A DNA stretch of 64,000 nt from Microbacterium suwonense (GTDB taxonomy: Bacteria; Actinomycetota; Actinomycetes; Actinomycetales; Microbacteriaceae). Below the pieces are notes generated by a model, which was given only the letters and a program-made list of their open reading frames with translations, was not told the origin of the DNA and made no database searches. Of the stretch, positions 1 through 8,355 are shown piece by piece. Position 1 is the first letter of the stretch. The number at the start of each line of letters is the position of its first letter. A program made the position numbers and the translations under genes. The stretch covers positions 930,001 to 994,000 of the forward strand of contig NZ_AP027728.1 of assembly GCF_030296555.1 (NCBI RefSeq). The letters run 5' to 3'.

Positions 1-486
1 CTGCGATGCGATCCTGTTCCTGCTTCAACAGGTCGATCGGAACCGCACCCGAATAGTGGGCCTGCAACAGCTTCATCCGTTCTTCATCGAGCCGGTCCCG
101 TTCGCTTGTGAGTCGCGAGAGTTCTTTTGTCTCGTTCGCCATGAGCAGGTCGAAGTCTGCGTGGATCTTTCCAGCGAGGTCTTGCCGCATCCCGGGTGAC
201 ACTTCGATCATCTCGTAGTACTTCTCGATGAGCCGCTCGACATCTTCGATAAGCATGGCTTGCCTTGTGCACTCGGTCTTGCCAGAGTGCCTACCCGAGC
301 ACACGAAGTACGGGTAGACGTTGCCGTGCCGGTTCTTCGCGTTCGTGATGATCAGCCGCTCGCCGCACTGACCGCAGTAGACGGTGCCTTTCAGGTAGTG
401 GTCATGCACCTGCGTGGCATCAGCCGCGGATTTGTGTGCGTCGAGCACGGCCTGTACCTGGTACCAGACTTCTTTGGGCACAATTG
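1..486 (-). pseudogene. Large serine recombinase, C-terminal fragment
   Basis: Read on the minus strand this stretch encodes the middle and C-terminal part of a large serine recombinase: a segment beginning IVPKEVWYQVQ, then a zinc-ribbon with YCGQCGERL and YFVCSGRH..KTECTRQ (four cysteines), then a charged coiled-coil that runs off the left edge of the window. The N-terminal catalytic resolvase domain with the active serine is missing; where it should lie there is an IS3-type transposase tail. Family knowledge: such enzymes integrate or excise phages and islands. Inference: this was the integrase of a mobile element and is now inactive here. Identity is clear from the ribbon motif; the exact break point is approximate. 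Confidence 0.8.
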
Positions 487-505
487 AATTGGCCTGGCTC
501 TTGTT

Positions 506-539
506 CCGACCGGTTTCCCTGTCAGCCGGTCGGTGACAG
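506..539. repeat. Nested inverted repeats at the IS/recombinase junction
   Basis: CCGACCGG (506-513) pairs with CCGGTCGG (526-533), and CTGTCA (519-524) pairs with TGACAG (534-539). The structure lies exactly where the transposase tail ends and the recombinase fragment begins, so it may be the old IS terminal region or a stem-loop terminator. No target-site duplication could be recognised. Confidence 0.35.
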
Positions 540-745
540 AAGCGTCTCGGTTTCAGCGTAGTACGCCTGTTCGACCTCGATCGGAGTACGCATATCGAAT
601 TCCCCGTGGAGCCGCTCATGGTTCCACCACCACACGTATTCGAGGGTCGCAAGCTCGACCTGCTCGACCGTCCGCCAGGGCCTTGCTGACGGATCAGTTC
701 GGTCTTGTAGACCTTCATGGCGCCCAGCAGATCAACCAAGAAGCG
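522..745 (-). pseudogene. IS3-family transposase (OrfB) C-terminal remnant
   Basis: The minus strand gives the signature end of an IS3-group integrase-type transposase: KTELIRQQGP, then in another frame VELATLEYVWWWNHERLHGEF and the tail ETETLLSPTG before a TGA at 522-524. The two parts are joined by a one-base loss near 675-681, where a TGGCGG codon pair is expected after GGCCC. Upstream of KTELIR the reading frame decays into unrecognisable sequence, so only about the last 65 residues survive. It lies directly against the truncated recombinase, which suggests that insertion of this element disrupted that gene. Confidence 0.75.
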
Positions 746-798
746 ACTCACGGCACCCAAGTAGCTGGTGAGCCACAGAGAGGAGCTCCGAGCACGAC

Positions 799-812
799 TT
801 GATCTAGGTCAA
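799..812. promoter_or_regulatory. FNR-like box upstream of the copZ operon
   Basis: TTGATCTAGGTCAA is an almost perfect dyad that differs by one base from the FNR consensus TTGAT-N4-ATCAA. It lies about 90 bp before the copZ-like gene. The Crp/Fnr-type regulator encoded downstream in the same cluster has an FNR-type recognition helix (E-x-x-S-R), so it is the natural candidate to bind here. The binding itself is inference. Confidence 0.4.
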
Positions 813-904
813 GGCTGAGGCTCTGTCAACACAATAGTCTGGGTCGTGAAGGCCAGGAACCTCCTGGTCGATCCCCGTTTCGGGGTGAAGCGAAAGGACT
901 CATC

Positions 905-1141
905 ATGGCGAACGCTACTGACACCACCCACACTCTGCTGCGCGCCGAGGGTTTCTCGTGCCCGTCGTGCGTGACCAAGATCGAGAAGCAGGTCGGCAAG
1001 CTCGATGGCGTCGAGAACGTGACGGTGCACTTCGCCTCGGGTCGCGTTGAGATCGACCACGATGAGACAAGAAGTTCCGTCGACGATCTCATTGCTGCTG
1101 TCGATAAGGCCGGCTATAAGTCGAAGGCCTCCGCGTTCTAG
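905..1141 (+). CDS. CopZ-like heavy-metal-associated (HMA) domain protein
   Basis: A 78-residue single-domain HMA protein of the ferredoxin-like metallochaperone fold. The metal-binding loop reads GFSCPSC, with C19 and C22 forming the CxxC pair that in CopZ/Atx1 proteins holds Cu(I) or another soft metal. The C-terminal KAGYKSK segment matches the usual last strand. It is followed 51 bp later by a P1B ATPase that lacks its own HMA domain, so it probably delivers metal to that pump in trans. A small hairpin (CCCCGTTTCGGGG) lies about 25 bp before the ATG. The substrate cannot be told from sequence; copper, cadmium or zinc are possible. Confidence 0.85.
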   Translation: MANATDTTHTLLRAEGFSCPSCVTKIEKQVGKLDGVENVTVHFASGRVEIDHDETRSSVDDLIAAVDKAGYKSKASAF

Positions 1142-1192
1142 CCAAACGGCTCCTAACGCACTAAGTTCACCAATTCGAAAGGCGGCACATTC

Positions 1193-3232
1193 GTGAACGC
1201 GTTCCGTAAGTGGCGGTATGGCAACTGGTTCATTCCCGTTGTCTCGGGCCTCCTCATTCTCGTGTCGTTCGGCGTCGAAAAGCTCTTCGGCGGCAGCTGG
1301 AACGTCACGGTCGGTCCGCAATGGTGGATCGACGCTGGCGAACACGCCCACGGTTCTGGTCATGTGTTTACCCTTGCGAACGCGTTCATGCTCGCCGCAG
1401 CAATTGTCGCGGGGTACGGAATCGTCGTGAAGGCCGTCCGGGCACTGCTCGTAAAGTTCATCAGTATCGACCTGCTCGTATCGATTGCAGCGATCGGCGC
1501 GACACTCATCGGCAACTTCTGGGAAGCTGCCGCCGTGACGTTCCTCTTCGCGATCGGTCACGCTCTCGAAGCCGGCACGATGAACAAGACCCGTGCAGCG
1601 CTCGCTGAGTTGGTCGCGGTGGCCCCCGACGTTGCAGTCGTGATGCGCGACGGTGAGCAGGTCGAGATCGCCGCACATCAGGTGCGCATGGGCGAGATCG
1701 TGCTAGTAAAGAACGGAGCGAAAGTTCCCGTCGACGGGCAGGTCGTGTCAGGCACTGGAGCGATCGACGAGGCATCGATCACGGGTGAGTCGATCCCGGT
1801 CGAAAAGACGAAGTCAGATCACGTGTTTGCGGGCACGATCTCGCGGGGCGGATTCATACAGGTCATGGCGACCGGCATCGGAGCCGACACGACGCTCGCG
1901 CGCATCATTCACCGTGTCGAAGAAGCGCAGGATGCGAAAGCGAAAACGCAGGCATTCATCGACCGATTCTCGAAGTGGTACACGCCCGCGGTGATGGTAC
2001 TCGCGCTTGCGGCGGGCCTCATCTCTGGTGACGTAGTGCTCGGCCTCACGTTGCTCGTGATCGGTTGCCCGGGCGCGCTCGTCATCTCGATTCCCGTGGC
2101 GATCGTAGCGGGAATCGGCCGCTCGGCCCGCAACGGGATTCTCATCAAGGGCGGCGAGTACCTCGAAACCTCGGCCAAGATCTCGGCCGTCGCAGTCGAT
2201 AAGACGGGGACTCTCACCGAGGGCCGCCCGGTACTCACCGACATCGTTGTGCTCAATCCTGGAGCGGATCGGCGCGAGGTGCTTCGCTGGGCAGCCGCCG
2301 CAGAAGCAGGGTCTGAGCACCCACTTGCCCGCCCGATCCTCGACACCGCACGAGAAGAAGGAGTGGCCCCCGAGGATCTTCCGGGATCGGTCACACCGGT
2401 CGTGGGCAAGGGGATCGTGGCCGACGCTCACGGCAAGCGGGTACTCATCGGTAACGTGCCGCTGCTCGAACAGTACGAGATCGTGAACGACGCGGGGGCG
2501 GCTGTGGCTGCGAACAAACTGGCGGCGGCAGGCAAGACCCCGATGATTGTCGCGGTCGATGAGAGCGTGCTTGGCGTAATCGGTGTCGCAGATACGATCC
2601 GCGAGGATGCCCCCGAGATGATCAGGCGCTTGCACGCTGGCGGGGTGCAGAAGGTGGTGATGCTCACCGGAGACACGCGCCTTGTCGCCGAAGCCATCGG
2701 TGAGGCGGTCGACATCGATGAGATCCATGCTTCGTTGCTACCCGAGGACAAGCTCGACGCTGTCGCGCGGTTGCAGCGCGAGGGGCACACGGTCGCGATG
2801 GTGGGCGACGGCGTGAACGACGCCCCGGCCCTCGCGACCGCCGACATTGGTGTTGCCATGGGTGCAGCGGGCTCAGCGGTGGCCGTGGAGACGGCAGACA
2901 TTGCCTTGATGGGCGACAACCTCTTGAAACTGCCCGAAGCAATCAGCCTCGCCAAACGCACCGTGAACGTCATGCGCCAGAACATCTGGATCGCGCTCAT
3001 CACCGTTGTCGTGCTGGTCGTCGGGGTCTTCGCAGGGGGTGTCACGATGGCTATCGGCATGCTCGTGCACGAGGGATCGGTGCTCATCGTAATCCTCAAC
3101 GCGATGCGCCTGCTGCGCAACACCCAAGGAGCCACTGCGTTGTCGAGGAGTGAACGCGCCCGAGCCGCACATGAAACAGGCCGCCCGGTCGAACCAGCCA
3201 CGGCCCAGAGTTCATCCGAACATCCATCTTAA
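1193..3232 (+). CDS. P1B-type heavy-metal ATPase with CPG motif
   Basis: A 679-residue metal-translocating P-type ATPase starting with GTG. Visible landmarks: actuator TGES (ASITGESIPVEK), the transmembrane metal site C292-P293-G294, the phosphorylated Asp336 in DKTGTLTEG, the HP dipeptide in SEHPLARPIL, and the hinge [12 protein letters not shown]. Classical Cu/Zn pumps have CPC; here the second cysteine is glycine. There is no N-terminal HMA domain; the preceding small HMA protein probably substitutes. A His-containing loop (HAHGSGH) lies between the first membrane helices. It is the second gene of the plus-strand metal/redox operon, 15 bp before the cupin gene. Function as an inner-membrane metal exporter is well supported; the ion is unknown. 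Confidence 0.88.
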   Translation: MNAFRKWRYGNWFIPVVSGLLILVSFGVEKLFGGSWNVTVGPQWWIDAGEHAHGSGHVFTLANAFMLAAAIVAGYGIVVKAVRALLVKFISIDLLVSIAAIGATLIGNFWEAAAVTFLFAIGHALEAGTMNKTRAALAELVAVAPDVAVVMRDGEQVEIAAHQVRMGEIVLVKNGAKVPVDGQVVSGTGAIDEASITGESIPVEKTKSDHVFAGTISRGGFIQVMATGIGADTTLARIIHRVEEAQDAKAKTQAFIDRFSKWYTPAVMVLALAAGLISGDVVLGLTLLVIGCPGALVISIPVAIVAGIGRSARNGILIKGGEYLETSAKISAVAVDKTGTLTEGRPVLTDIVVLNPGADRREVLRWAAAAEAGSEHPLARPILDTAREEGVAPEDLPGSVTPVVGKGIVADAHGKRVLIGNVPLLEQYEIVNDAGAAVAANKLAAAGKTPMIVAVDESVLGVIGVADTIREDAPEMIRRLHAGGVQKVVMLTGDTRLVAEAIGEAVDIDEIHASLLPEDKLDAVARLQREGHTVAMVGDGVNDAPALATADIGVAMGAAGSAVAVETADIALMGDNLLKLPEAISLAKRTVNVMRQNIWIALITVVVLVVGVFAGGVTMAIGMLVHEGSVLIVILNAMRLLRNTQGATALSRSERARAAHETGRPVEPATAQSSSEHPS

Positions 3233-3247
3233 GAAAGGAACACACAC

Positions 3248-3679
3248 ATGAGTGAGAACCAGTTCAGCGTCGGCGAGAAAGCGAAGCACTTCATCATCGA
3301 CGAGGTCGCGAAAGCAAACACGAATTTTCGTCAGGTGCTCTGGACGGGAAAGCATTCCCAACTCGTCGCGATGACGATTCCGGTGGGCGGGGAGATCGGC
3401 GACGAAGTGCATGACACCACCGACCAGTTGCTGAGTTTTGTGTCAGGCAGCGGAGAGGCCGACCTTGACGGCGAGACGCACACCGTTGATGCCGGCGACC
3501 TGTGCGCTGTCCCGGCCGGTACTCGCCACAACTTCCGCAACACTGGCGATGAGCCCTTGGTGCTCTACACCGTCTATTCACCTCCGGAGCACGCAATCGA
3601 CGCAGACTATGCCACGAAGGAACTCGCTGATGCGGCAGAGGCTTCGGGCGAAGACGCTCCACCACAGGCAACCGCGTAA
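3248..3679 (+). CDS. Cupin-domain protein
   Basis: A 143-residue single-domain cupin. The first cupin motif is seen around GDEVHDTTDQLLSFVSGSGE, with His and Asp/Gln in the metal-binding positions, and the second around GDLCAVPAGTRHNFRNTG, with the conserved P-x-G-x-x-H-x-x-x-N. A good AAGAAAGGA ribosome site precedes the ATG. Small cupins like this bind a divalent metal and may be enzymes or sensors. Its place between a metal ATPase and an oxidoreductase suggests a part in metal or redox stress, but no reaction can be assigned. The last 20 residues are Ala/Glu/Asp-rich and probably disordered. Confidence 0.8.
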   Translation: MSENQFSVGEKAKHFIIDEVAKANTNFRQVLWTGKHSQLVAMTIPVGGEIGDEVHDTTDQLLSFVSGSGEADLDGETHTVDAGDLCAVPAGTRHNFRNTGDEPLVLYTVYSPPEHAIDADYATKELADAAEASGEDAPPQATA

Positions 3680-3714
3680 GTGCCGCTCACGTGGAGAATG
3701 AGGAGGAATCGATA

Positions 3715-4620
3715 ATGTCGAAAGTGCTGGTGTTCACCGCCTATGGCGGCCCCGAGACGCAGGAACTCGTTGAACGCCCCGCTCCGGCGCCTGGGCCTGG
3801 AGAGCTCGCAATCGAGGTGAAAGCGGCCGGGGTGAACCCGGCTGACTGGAAGATCCGTGCCGGGCAGATGGGCTCCCACTGGCCGCTTCCCGCACCGATG
3901 GGCCGAGAGGCCTCCGGTGTCGTCACCGCCGTAGGCGCAGAGGTCGAGAACTTCGCTGTCGGTGACATGGTGCTCGGCCTCGCGGCCAAAGGACAGGGAA
4001 CGTTCGCGAAGCACACGGTGTTGGATGCGTCACAAACCGTCCAGAAGCCCGAAGAGCTTTCCTTTGCTGACGCTGCAGCACTGCCTGTCGCAGGGGCGAC
4101 TGCGTATGACGTGACGCATCAGATCGAGCTGGAACCTGGTCAGACGATGCTGATTCTTGGCGCCGGAGGTGGGGTCGGGCTGATGGCGGCGCAGATCGGC
4201 AATGTGCACAAGTTCACGGTCATCGGTGTGGCCAGTGCCGCGAAGCAGGAACTGGTGGAGTCGACCGGTGCGACGTTCGTTGCCTCCGGGGATGGTGCGG
4301 CTGACCGGGTGCGTGCCATCGCGCCGGAGGGTGTTGATGTGCTCATCGACCTGGTCGGTGGGCAGGCGCTTCGTGATCTCGCGGTCGTCGCCAAAGACCC
4401 GAGCGTCATCATCAGTACCGCAGACCCGACCACCGTGCAGCAACTCGGTGGCGTAGCGGTGGTGCGCACGCGTGAAGGGCTCGAGAAGATCACCGGCGTC
4501 GCCCAGTACGGTCTCGTCGACCCGCATGTGACGGACCGATACAGTCTCGATCGGGCTGCGGAAGCCGTCGCCATGGTGGAGGCCGGGCACACTGCCGGCA
4601 AAGTGATCATCGAACCATGA
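3715..4620 (+). CDS. NADP-dependent quinone-oxidoreductase-like MDR protein
   Basis: A 301-residue medium-chain dehydrogenase/reductase of the zinc-independent quinone oxidoreductase group. The GroES-like half carries GVNPADWKIRAGQ and GREASGVVTAVG; the Rossmann half has ILGAGGGVGLMAAQIG, which binds NADPH. No zinc-ligand cysteines are present. The ATG at 3715 is preferred over an in-frame GTG at 3691 because AGGAGG stands at 3701-3706, eight bases before it. It overlaps the next gene by ATGA. Family members reduce quinones or enones with NADPH; here a role in handling redox damage caused by metals is plausible but inferred from neighbours only. Confidence 0.85.
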   Translation: MSKVLVFTAYGGPETQELVERPAPAPGPGELAIEVKAAGVNPADWKIRAGQMGSHWPLPAPMGREASGVVTAVGAEVENFAVGDMVLGLAAKGQGTFAKHTVLDASQTVQKPEELSFADAAALPVAGATAYDVTHQIELEPGQTMLILGAGGGVGLMAAQIGNVHKFTVIGVASAAKQELVESTGATFVASGDGAADRVRAIAPEGVDVLIDLVGGQALRDLAVVAKDPSVIISTADPTTVQQLGGVAVVRTREGLEKITGVAQYGLVDPHVTDRYSLDRAAEAVAMVEAGHTAGKVIIEP

Positions 4621-5285
4621 CCCAGCGGCCTGAGGCACCGACGGACGCCGCATTCACAGCAGCACGGACGTCTGATCCTGTGACCTCAATAAACCGGGTG
4701 GCCGATGCATACGGGTCGCCTGAGGTTGATATCGAGGGCATTCTCGGCGCCGAGATCTCACCGGATGACCCTGACCGTGCGGTCATCGAGCCGTGGGCCG
4801 CGGCAGTCGATGGCCCCATTCTCGATGTCGGCGCGGGTACCGGGCGTTGGACCGGTCACCTCGCACGCCTCGGACACACGGTGGAAGGGCTCGAACCATC
4901 GGATCGCCTCATCACAATAGCCCGTACCAGACATCCCGCGGTCGTGTTCCATCACGATTCCATCGAAGATCTCGCCCGTTGCGAGACCCGCTGGGGCGGG
5001 ATCCTCGCCTGGTATTCGACCATTCACATGAGCTCAGAAGAGCTCCTACACGCGCTCGCAATACTGCGCACTCGGCTGGGTGACGGCGGATCGCTGCTGA
5101 TGTCCTTTTTCGCGGGGCCGCGGCTGGAGGCATTCGACCATCCGATCGCCGCCGCATACCGGTGGCCGATGAACAAAATGGTCGAAGCCCTCACCCACGC
5201 CGGGTTCGAGGTGATCGGGCAGCGCTCGAACCCGAGGACGCCACACGCGTACATCACTGCACGCGCCACCCCTGGCTTCAGCTGA
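4617..5285 (+). CDS. Class I SAM-dependent methyltransferase
   Basis: A 222-residue methyltransferase. The SAM-binding motif I is clear in ILDVGAGTGRWTGHLARLG, followed by the acidic residue of motif II in VEGLEPSDRL, and a motif-IV-like stretch GGILAWYSTIHM. It starts inside the stop of the preceding oxidoreductase (ATGA), so the two are translationally coupled. The substrate is unknown. Similar small methyltransferases are common in actinobacteria and often modify small molecules; nothing in the sequence shows a link to metals beyond its position in the operon. Confidence 0.8.
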   Translation: MTQRPEAPTDAAFTAARTSDPVTSINRVADAYGSPEVDIEGILGAEISPDDPDRAVIEPWAAAVDGPILDVGAGTGRWTGHLARLGHTVEGLEPSDRLITIARTRHPAVVFHHDSIEDLARCETRWGGILAWYSTIHMSSEELLHALAILRTRLGDGGSLLMSFFAGPRLEAFDHPIAAAYRWPMNKMVEALTHAGFEVIGQRSNPRTPHAYITARATPGFS

Positions 5286-5333
5286 AGCGCGTGTGTTGTG
5301 CCACGAGTCGCCATACTAGAAGGGAAGGGAAGG

Positions 5334-6062
5334 ATGCCGTTGGCTGTTTCAACCGATGTGGATGCTGATCCAGCAAATGATCTCTGCGTGGCCCGTGTAC
5401 CACTGTTTCAAGGGCTCACGCATGGGCAGCAAGTGGAAGTTGCGGGATTTGCACGTACCGTCCGATTAGACGCTGTCGAGCGGGCGTATACAGCAGGCTC
5501 GGATATGTCCCAGTTGATGGTGGTGCACATCGGTCAGGTGAAGATCGCTCGCACAAGTGCGGCTGGGCACGAGCAGGTGATCCGGGTCCTCGGTCCGGGT
5601 GACTTCATCGGAGAGTCCGCGTTTCTCACCGGTGCCAGACCTGATCACGCGGCAGAAGCGCTCGTGCATACCGAACTGTGCGTGTTCCGTCATGCCGATC
5701 TCGGGCGTCTCGTCGAGAAGCATCCGAGCATCGGGCTGCGCATGCTGCAAGGAGTGAGTCAGCGCTTGGCTGATACTGAGGCGCGGCTGGCTTCTGTCAT
5801 CTCGGGAAACGTGAGCTCTCGTCTCGCCGATTACCTGCTCTCGCTCCCTGCGACGCCAGGGCCGCGAGGAGCTATCTACGTGACGCTGCCGCTCGCAAAG
5901 AAGGACATCGCTTCGCTCCTGTCCACGACACCAGAGTCCCTCAGTCGGCAACTTCGCAAACTCACCGACACCGGGGTGATCTCACAACAGGAACAGGGGC
6001 GGATCACGATCACTGATGTGACCGCGCTCACCGCACTCTCAACCCTCACGAAGAGAGACTGA
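5334..6062 (+). CDS. Crp/Fnr-family transcriptional regulator, FNR-type recognition helix
   Basis: A 242-residue Crp/Fnr protein: an N-terminal cyclic-nucleotide-like beta-barrel (VLGPGDFIGESAFLTG), a dimer helix, and a winged helix-turn-helix (LPLAKKDIASLLSTTPESLSRQLRKL). The recognition helix carries E-S-L-S-R, matching the Glu-x-x-Ser-Arg of E. coli FNR that reads TTGAT, rather than the Arg-Glu pattern of CRP. The FNR iron-sulfur cysteine cluster is absent; only C18 and C116 are present, which recalls the paired cysteines of FLP-type thiol switches. The ATG at 5334 was chosen over a GTG at 5298 for the purine-rich run before it. It probably controls this island through the box at 799-812. 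Confidence 0.85.
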   Translation: MPLAVSTDVDADPANDLCVARVPLFQGLTHGQQVEVAGFARTVRLDAVERAYTAGSDMSQLMVVHIGQVKIARTSAAGHEQVIRVLGPGDFIGESAFLTGARPDHAAEALVHTELCVFRHADLGRLVEKHPSIGLRMLQGVSQRLADTEARLASVISGNVSSRLADYLLSLPATPGPRGAIYVTLPLAKKDIASLLSTTPESLSRQLRKLTDTGVISQQEQGRITITDVTALTALSTLTKRD

Positions 6063-6158
6063 GAACAGCACCGTGCCAGCCCAGACCATCGCCCCACGTA
6101 CCTCGGAAGTGTCACACGCAATGTCATCGGCGGGGAATTTCTTCGCACCCGCAAGCTC

Positions 6159-7997
6159 ATGATGTTCGTGCTCGTCGGTTTGGCGACCGGGGTTATGCTC
6201 TGGTTGACCGGCGCAGAGATGGCTCTCGGGGTCACCGCATACTTGGTGCTCGGTATCGTGATCGTGATCACCGCGATCGACATGTTCAAAGATCTGATGC
6301 GCGGGCATTGGGGGCTCGACATTCTTGCGGTCATCGCCATGATCGCGACACTCGCCGTACAGGAATATGTCGCGGGGCTCATCATTGCGTTGATGCTCAC
6401 CGGAGGGGAAGCACTCGAAGACCTCGCCGCTCGCCGCGCGAGCCGAGAACTCGACCAACTGTTGAACCGAGCCCCAGCATTCGCGGGTCGAATTCACCCG
6501 GTAACAGGTGAGGTCGAACGCATCGCGATCGAAGAGGTGAAAGTCGGCGACGAACTGCTGGTGCGCTCCTCAGAGATCCTCCCCGTCGACGGGGTGCTCC
6601 TATCGAATCACGCGACGATTGATGAATCATCCGTGACCGGTGAACCGATCCCGGTGAACTACCACGCGGGCGACCCACTGCTTTCTGGAACGGTCAACAG
6701 CACGACGAGCTTCACGATGCGCGCGCAGAAGGTGGCAGCCGATTCGAACTACGCCTCGATCGTACGGTTGGTCGAGGAGGCCGTGGACTCCCGGGCACCG
6801 ATGGTGCGACTCGCCGACCGTTATGCGGTGCCGTTCACCATTGTGTCATTGCTGATTGCGGGCTTCGCGTGGTTTCTCAGCGGGGACCCGGTGCGATTTG
6901 CCGAGGTGCTCGTCGTGGCGACGCCGTGCCCGCTGCTCATCGCCACCCCGGTCGCGTTCATGGGCGGGATGAGTTCCGCGGCAAAGCTCAACGTCATCAT
7001 CAAAGACGGTGGCGTGTTAGAGGTGCTCGCCCGGGTCCGTGCAGTCGCATTCGACAAGACCGGCACCTTGACCGAAGGTAAAGCCGACGTCGTCGAGATT
7101 CACCCTGCTGCTCGCACCGTAGACGAGACGCTGCAGCTCGCGGCCGCCGCCGAGCAGTACTCCGTGCACGTGTTCGCCGATCCGATCGTGGCATCGGCAC
7201 GCACACAGCAACTTGAGCTTCCCGAAGTGGTGACGGCCGACGAGGTGGCAACAAACGGTGTCCTCGCCTCCCTGGCAGACGGCACCTCGGTGCGAGTGGG
7301 CAAGCCCTCATTTATCGAAGAGGTGACCGGGCCGATCGATCGACTCGTACTCTCAGCTGGGGAGACGGCCGTCTACGTATCGGTCGGTGACGAGCTCGCC
7401 GGAGTGATCATCTTGTCCGACCCGATTCGTGAGCAGTCTGCAGACACGGTGTCCCGTCTTCGCCGAGCAGGCGTAGCCGAGATCGCGATGGTGACCGGTG
7501 ATGTCACGTCGACCGCGGAGTCTGTCGCACACGCGGTCGACATTCAGACGGTGCACGCTGAGACCACTCCCCAGACCAAGGTGCAGATTGTGCAGGCGAT
7601 GCGGCCGAGACCCGTACTCATGGTCGGCGATGGGATCAATGATGCCCCGGTGCTGGCGGCCGCCGACGTCGGTGTTGCGATGGCGGGCAGGGGTGCAACG
7701 GTCGCGAGCGAGTCAGCAGCGGCGGTGATCACCTCGAACGACATCGCGCGAGTGGCAGATGTGGCCTATGTCTCGCGGCGCACGGTGCAGATCGCCCTGC
7801 AGTCGATCTGGATGGGCATCATCATCTCAGTCGGTTTGATGCTCGTCGCCGCATTCGGCTATTTGCCGGCGGTGGTGGGAGCGCTGCTGCAAGAGATTGT
7901 TGACCTTGTGGCCATTCTGTCGGCGCTCCGCGCGCTCCGAGCGCACCGGGGTGCGCGGCGCGAGAGCCCTGCTCGGCGGGAAGTGCCGGTAGGCTAA
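6159..7997 (+). CDS. P1B-type heavy-metal ATPase with TPC motif
   Basis: A 612-residue metal P-type ATPase without HMA domain. Landmarks: TGEPIPV actuator loop, transmembrane T255-P256-C257-P258, phosphorylated Asp299 in DKTGTLTEG, and VGDGINDAPVLAAADVG. The TPC motif places it outside the Cu/Zn CPC pumps and near the group often called P1B-5, but the C-terminal hemerythrin domain of that group is missing. The nucleotide-domain HP dipeptide is HV here (QYSVHVFADPIV). The ATG at 6159 has no good ribosome site, and the frame is open and protein-like upstream to 6063 without a start codon, so the true start is uncertain. It ends 22 bp from the convergent csoR. Confidence 0.85.
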   Translation: MMFVLVGLATGVMLWLTGAEMALGVTAYLVLGIVIVITAIDMFKDLMRGHWGLDILAVIAMIATLAVQEYVAGLIIALMLTGGEALEDLAARRASRELDQLLNRAPAFAGRIHPVTGEVERIAIEEVKVGDELLVRSSEILPVDGVLLSNHATIDESSVTGEPIPVNYHAGDPLLSGTVNSTTSFTMRAQKVAADSNYASIVRLVEEAVDSRAPMVRLADRYAVPFTIVSLLIAGFAWFLSGDPVRFAEVLVVATPCPLLIATPVAFMGGMSSAAKLNVIIKDGGVLEVLARVRAVAFDKTGTLTEGKADVVEIHPAARTVDETLQLAAAAEQYSVHVFADPIVASARTQQLELPEVVTADEVATNGVLASLADGTSVRVGKPSFIEEVTGPIDRLVLSAGETAVYVSVGDELAGVIILSDPIREQSADTVSRLRRAGVAEIAMVTGDVTSTAESVAHAVDIQTVHAETTPQTKVQIVQAMRPRPVLMVGDGINDAPVLAAADVGVAMAGRGATVASESAAAVITSNDIARVADVAYVSRRTVQIALQSIWMGIIISVGLMLVAAFGYLPAVVGALLQEIVDLVAILSALRALRAHRGARRESPARREVPVG

Positions 7998-8019
7998 CCC
8001 GCGAGGCCGACTCACACAG

Positions 8020-8331
8020 TCACGATCGGATCAGCCGGTTGACCGCGGCAGTGGCCTCCTGAATCTTCTCGTGGGCGGCCTCGTCGCTAAGCTTGGCGGC
8101 ATCGAGCACACAGTGCTTCAGGTGATCATCGAGCAGCCCCGTCGCCACCCCCTGCAGCGAGCGGGTGAGCGCACTGACCTGGGTCAGAATGTGGATACAG
8201 TACTGCTCTTCGTCGATCATGTTCGCGATGCCCCGGGCCAAACCTTCGATTCGTTTCATGCGCTGCAGGTAGCGCTTCTTATCGCCGATATACCCGTGGT
8301 GCGACGCGTGCGATTCAGTGGTTGATGACAT
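8020..8331 (-). CDS. csoR: CsoR-type copper-sensing repressor
   Basis: A 103-residue all-helical regulator of the CsoR/RcnR family. The Cu(I) ligands of CsoR are present with the exact family spacing: C45, H70 and C74 (25 and 4 residues apart, as in the Mycobacterium tuberculosis protein). The Tyr-Glu second-shell area (IGDKKRYLQRMKRIEG) is also recognisable. In the apo state such proteins repress copper export genes; Cu(I) releases them. Here it is the last gene of a minus-strand unit, 24 bp behind the CopB-type ATPase, which supports copper as the signal for that half of the island. I could not identify its operator. Confidence 0.92.
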   Translation of the reverse strand: MSSTTESHASHHGYIGDKKRYLQRMKRIEGLARGIANMIDEEQYCIHILTQVSALTRSLQGVATGLLDDHLKHCVLDAAKLSDEAAHEKIQEATAAVNRLIRS

Positions 8332-8355
8332 GTGCTGATCCTGGGCTGCGTGAGG

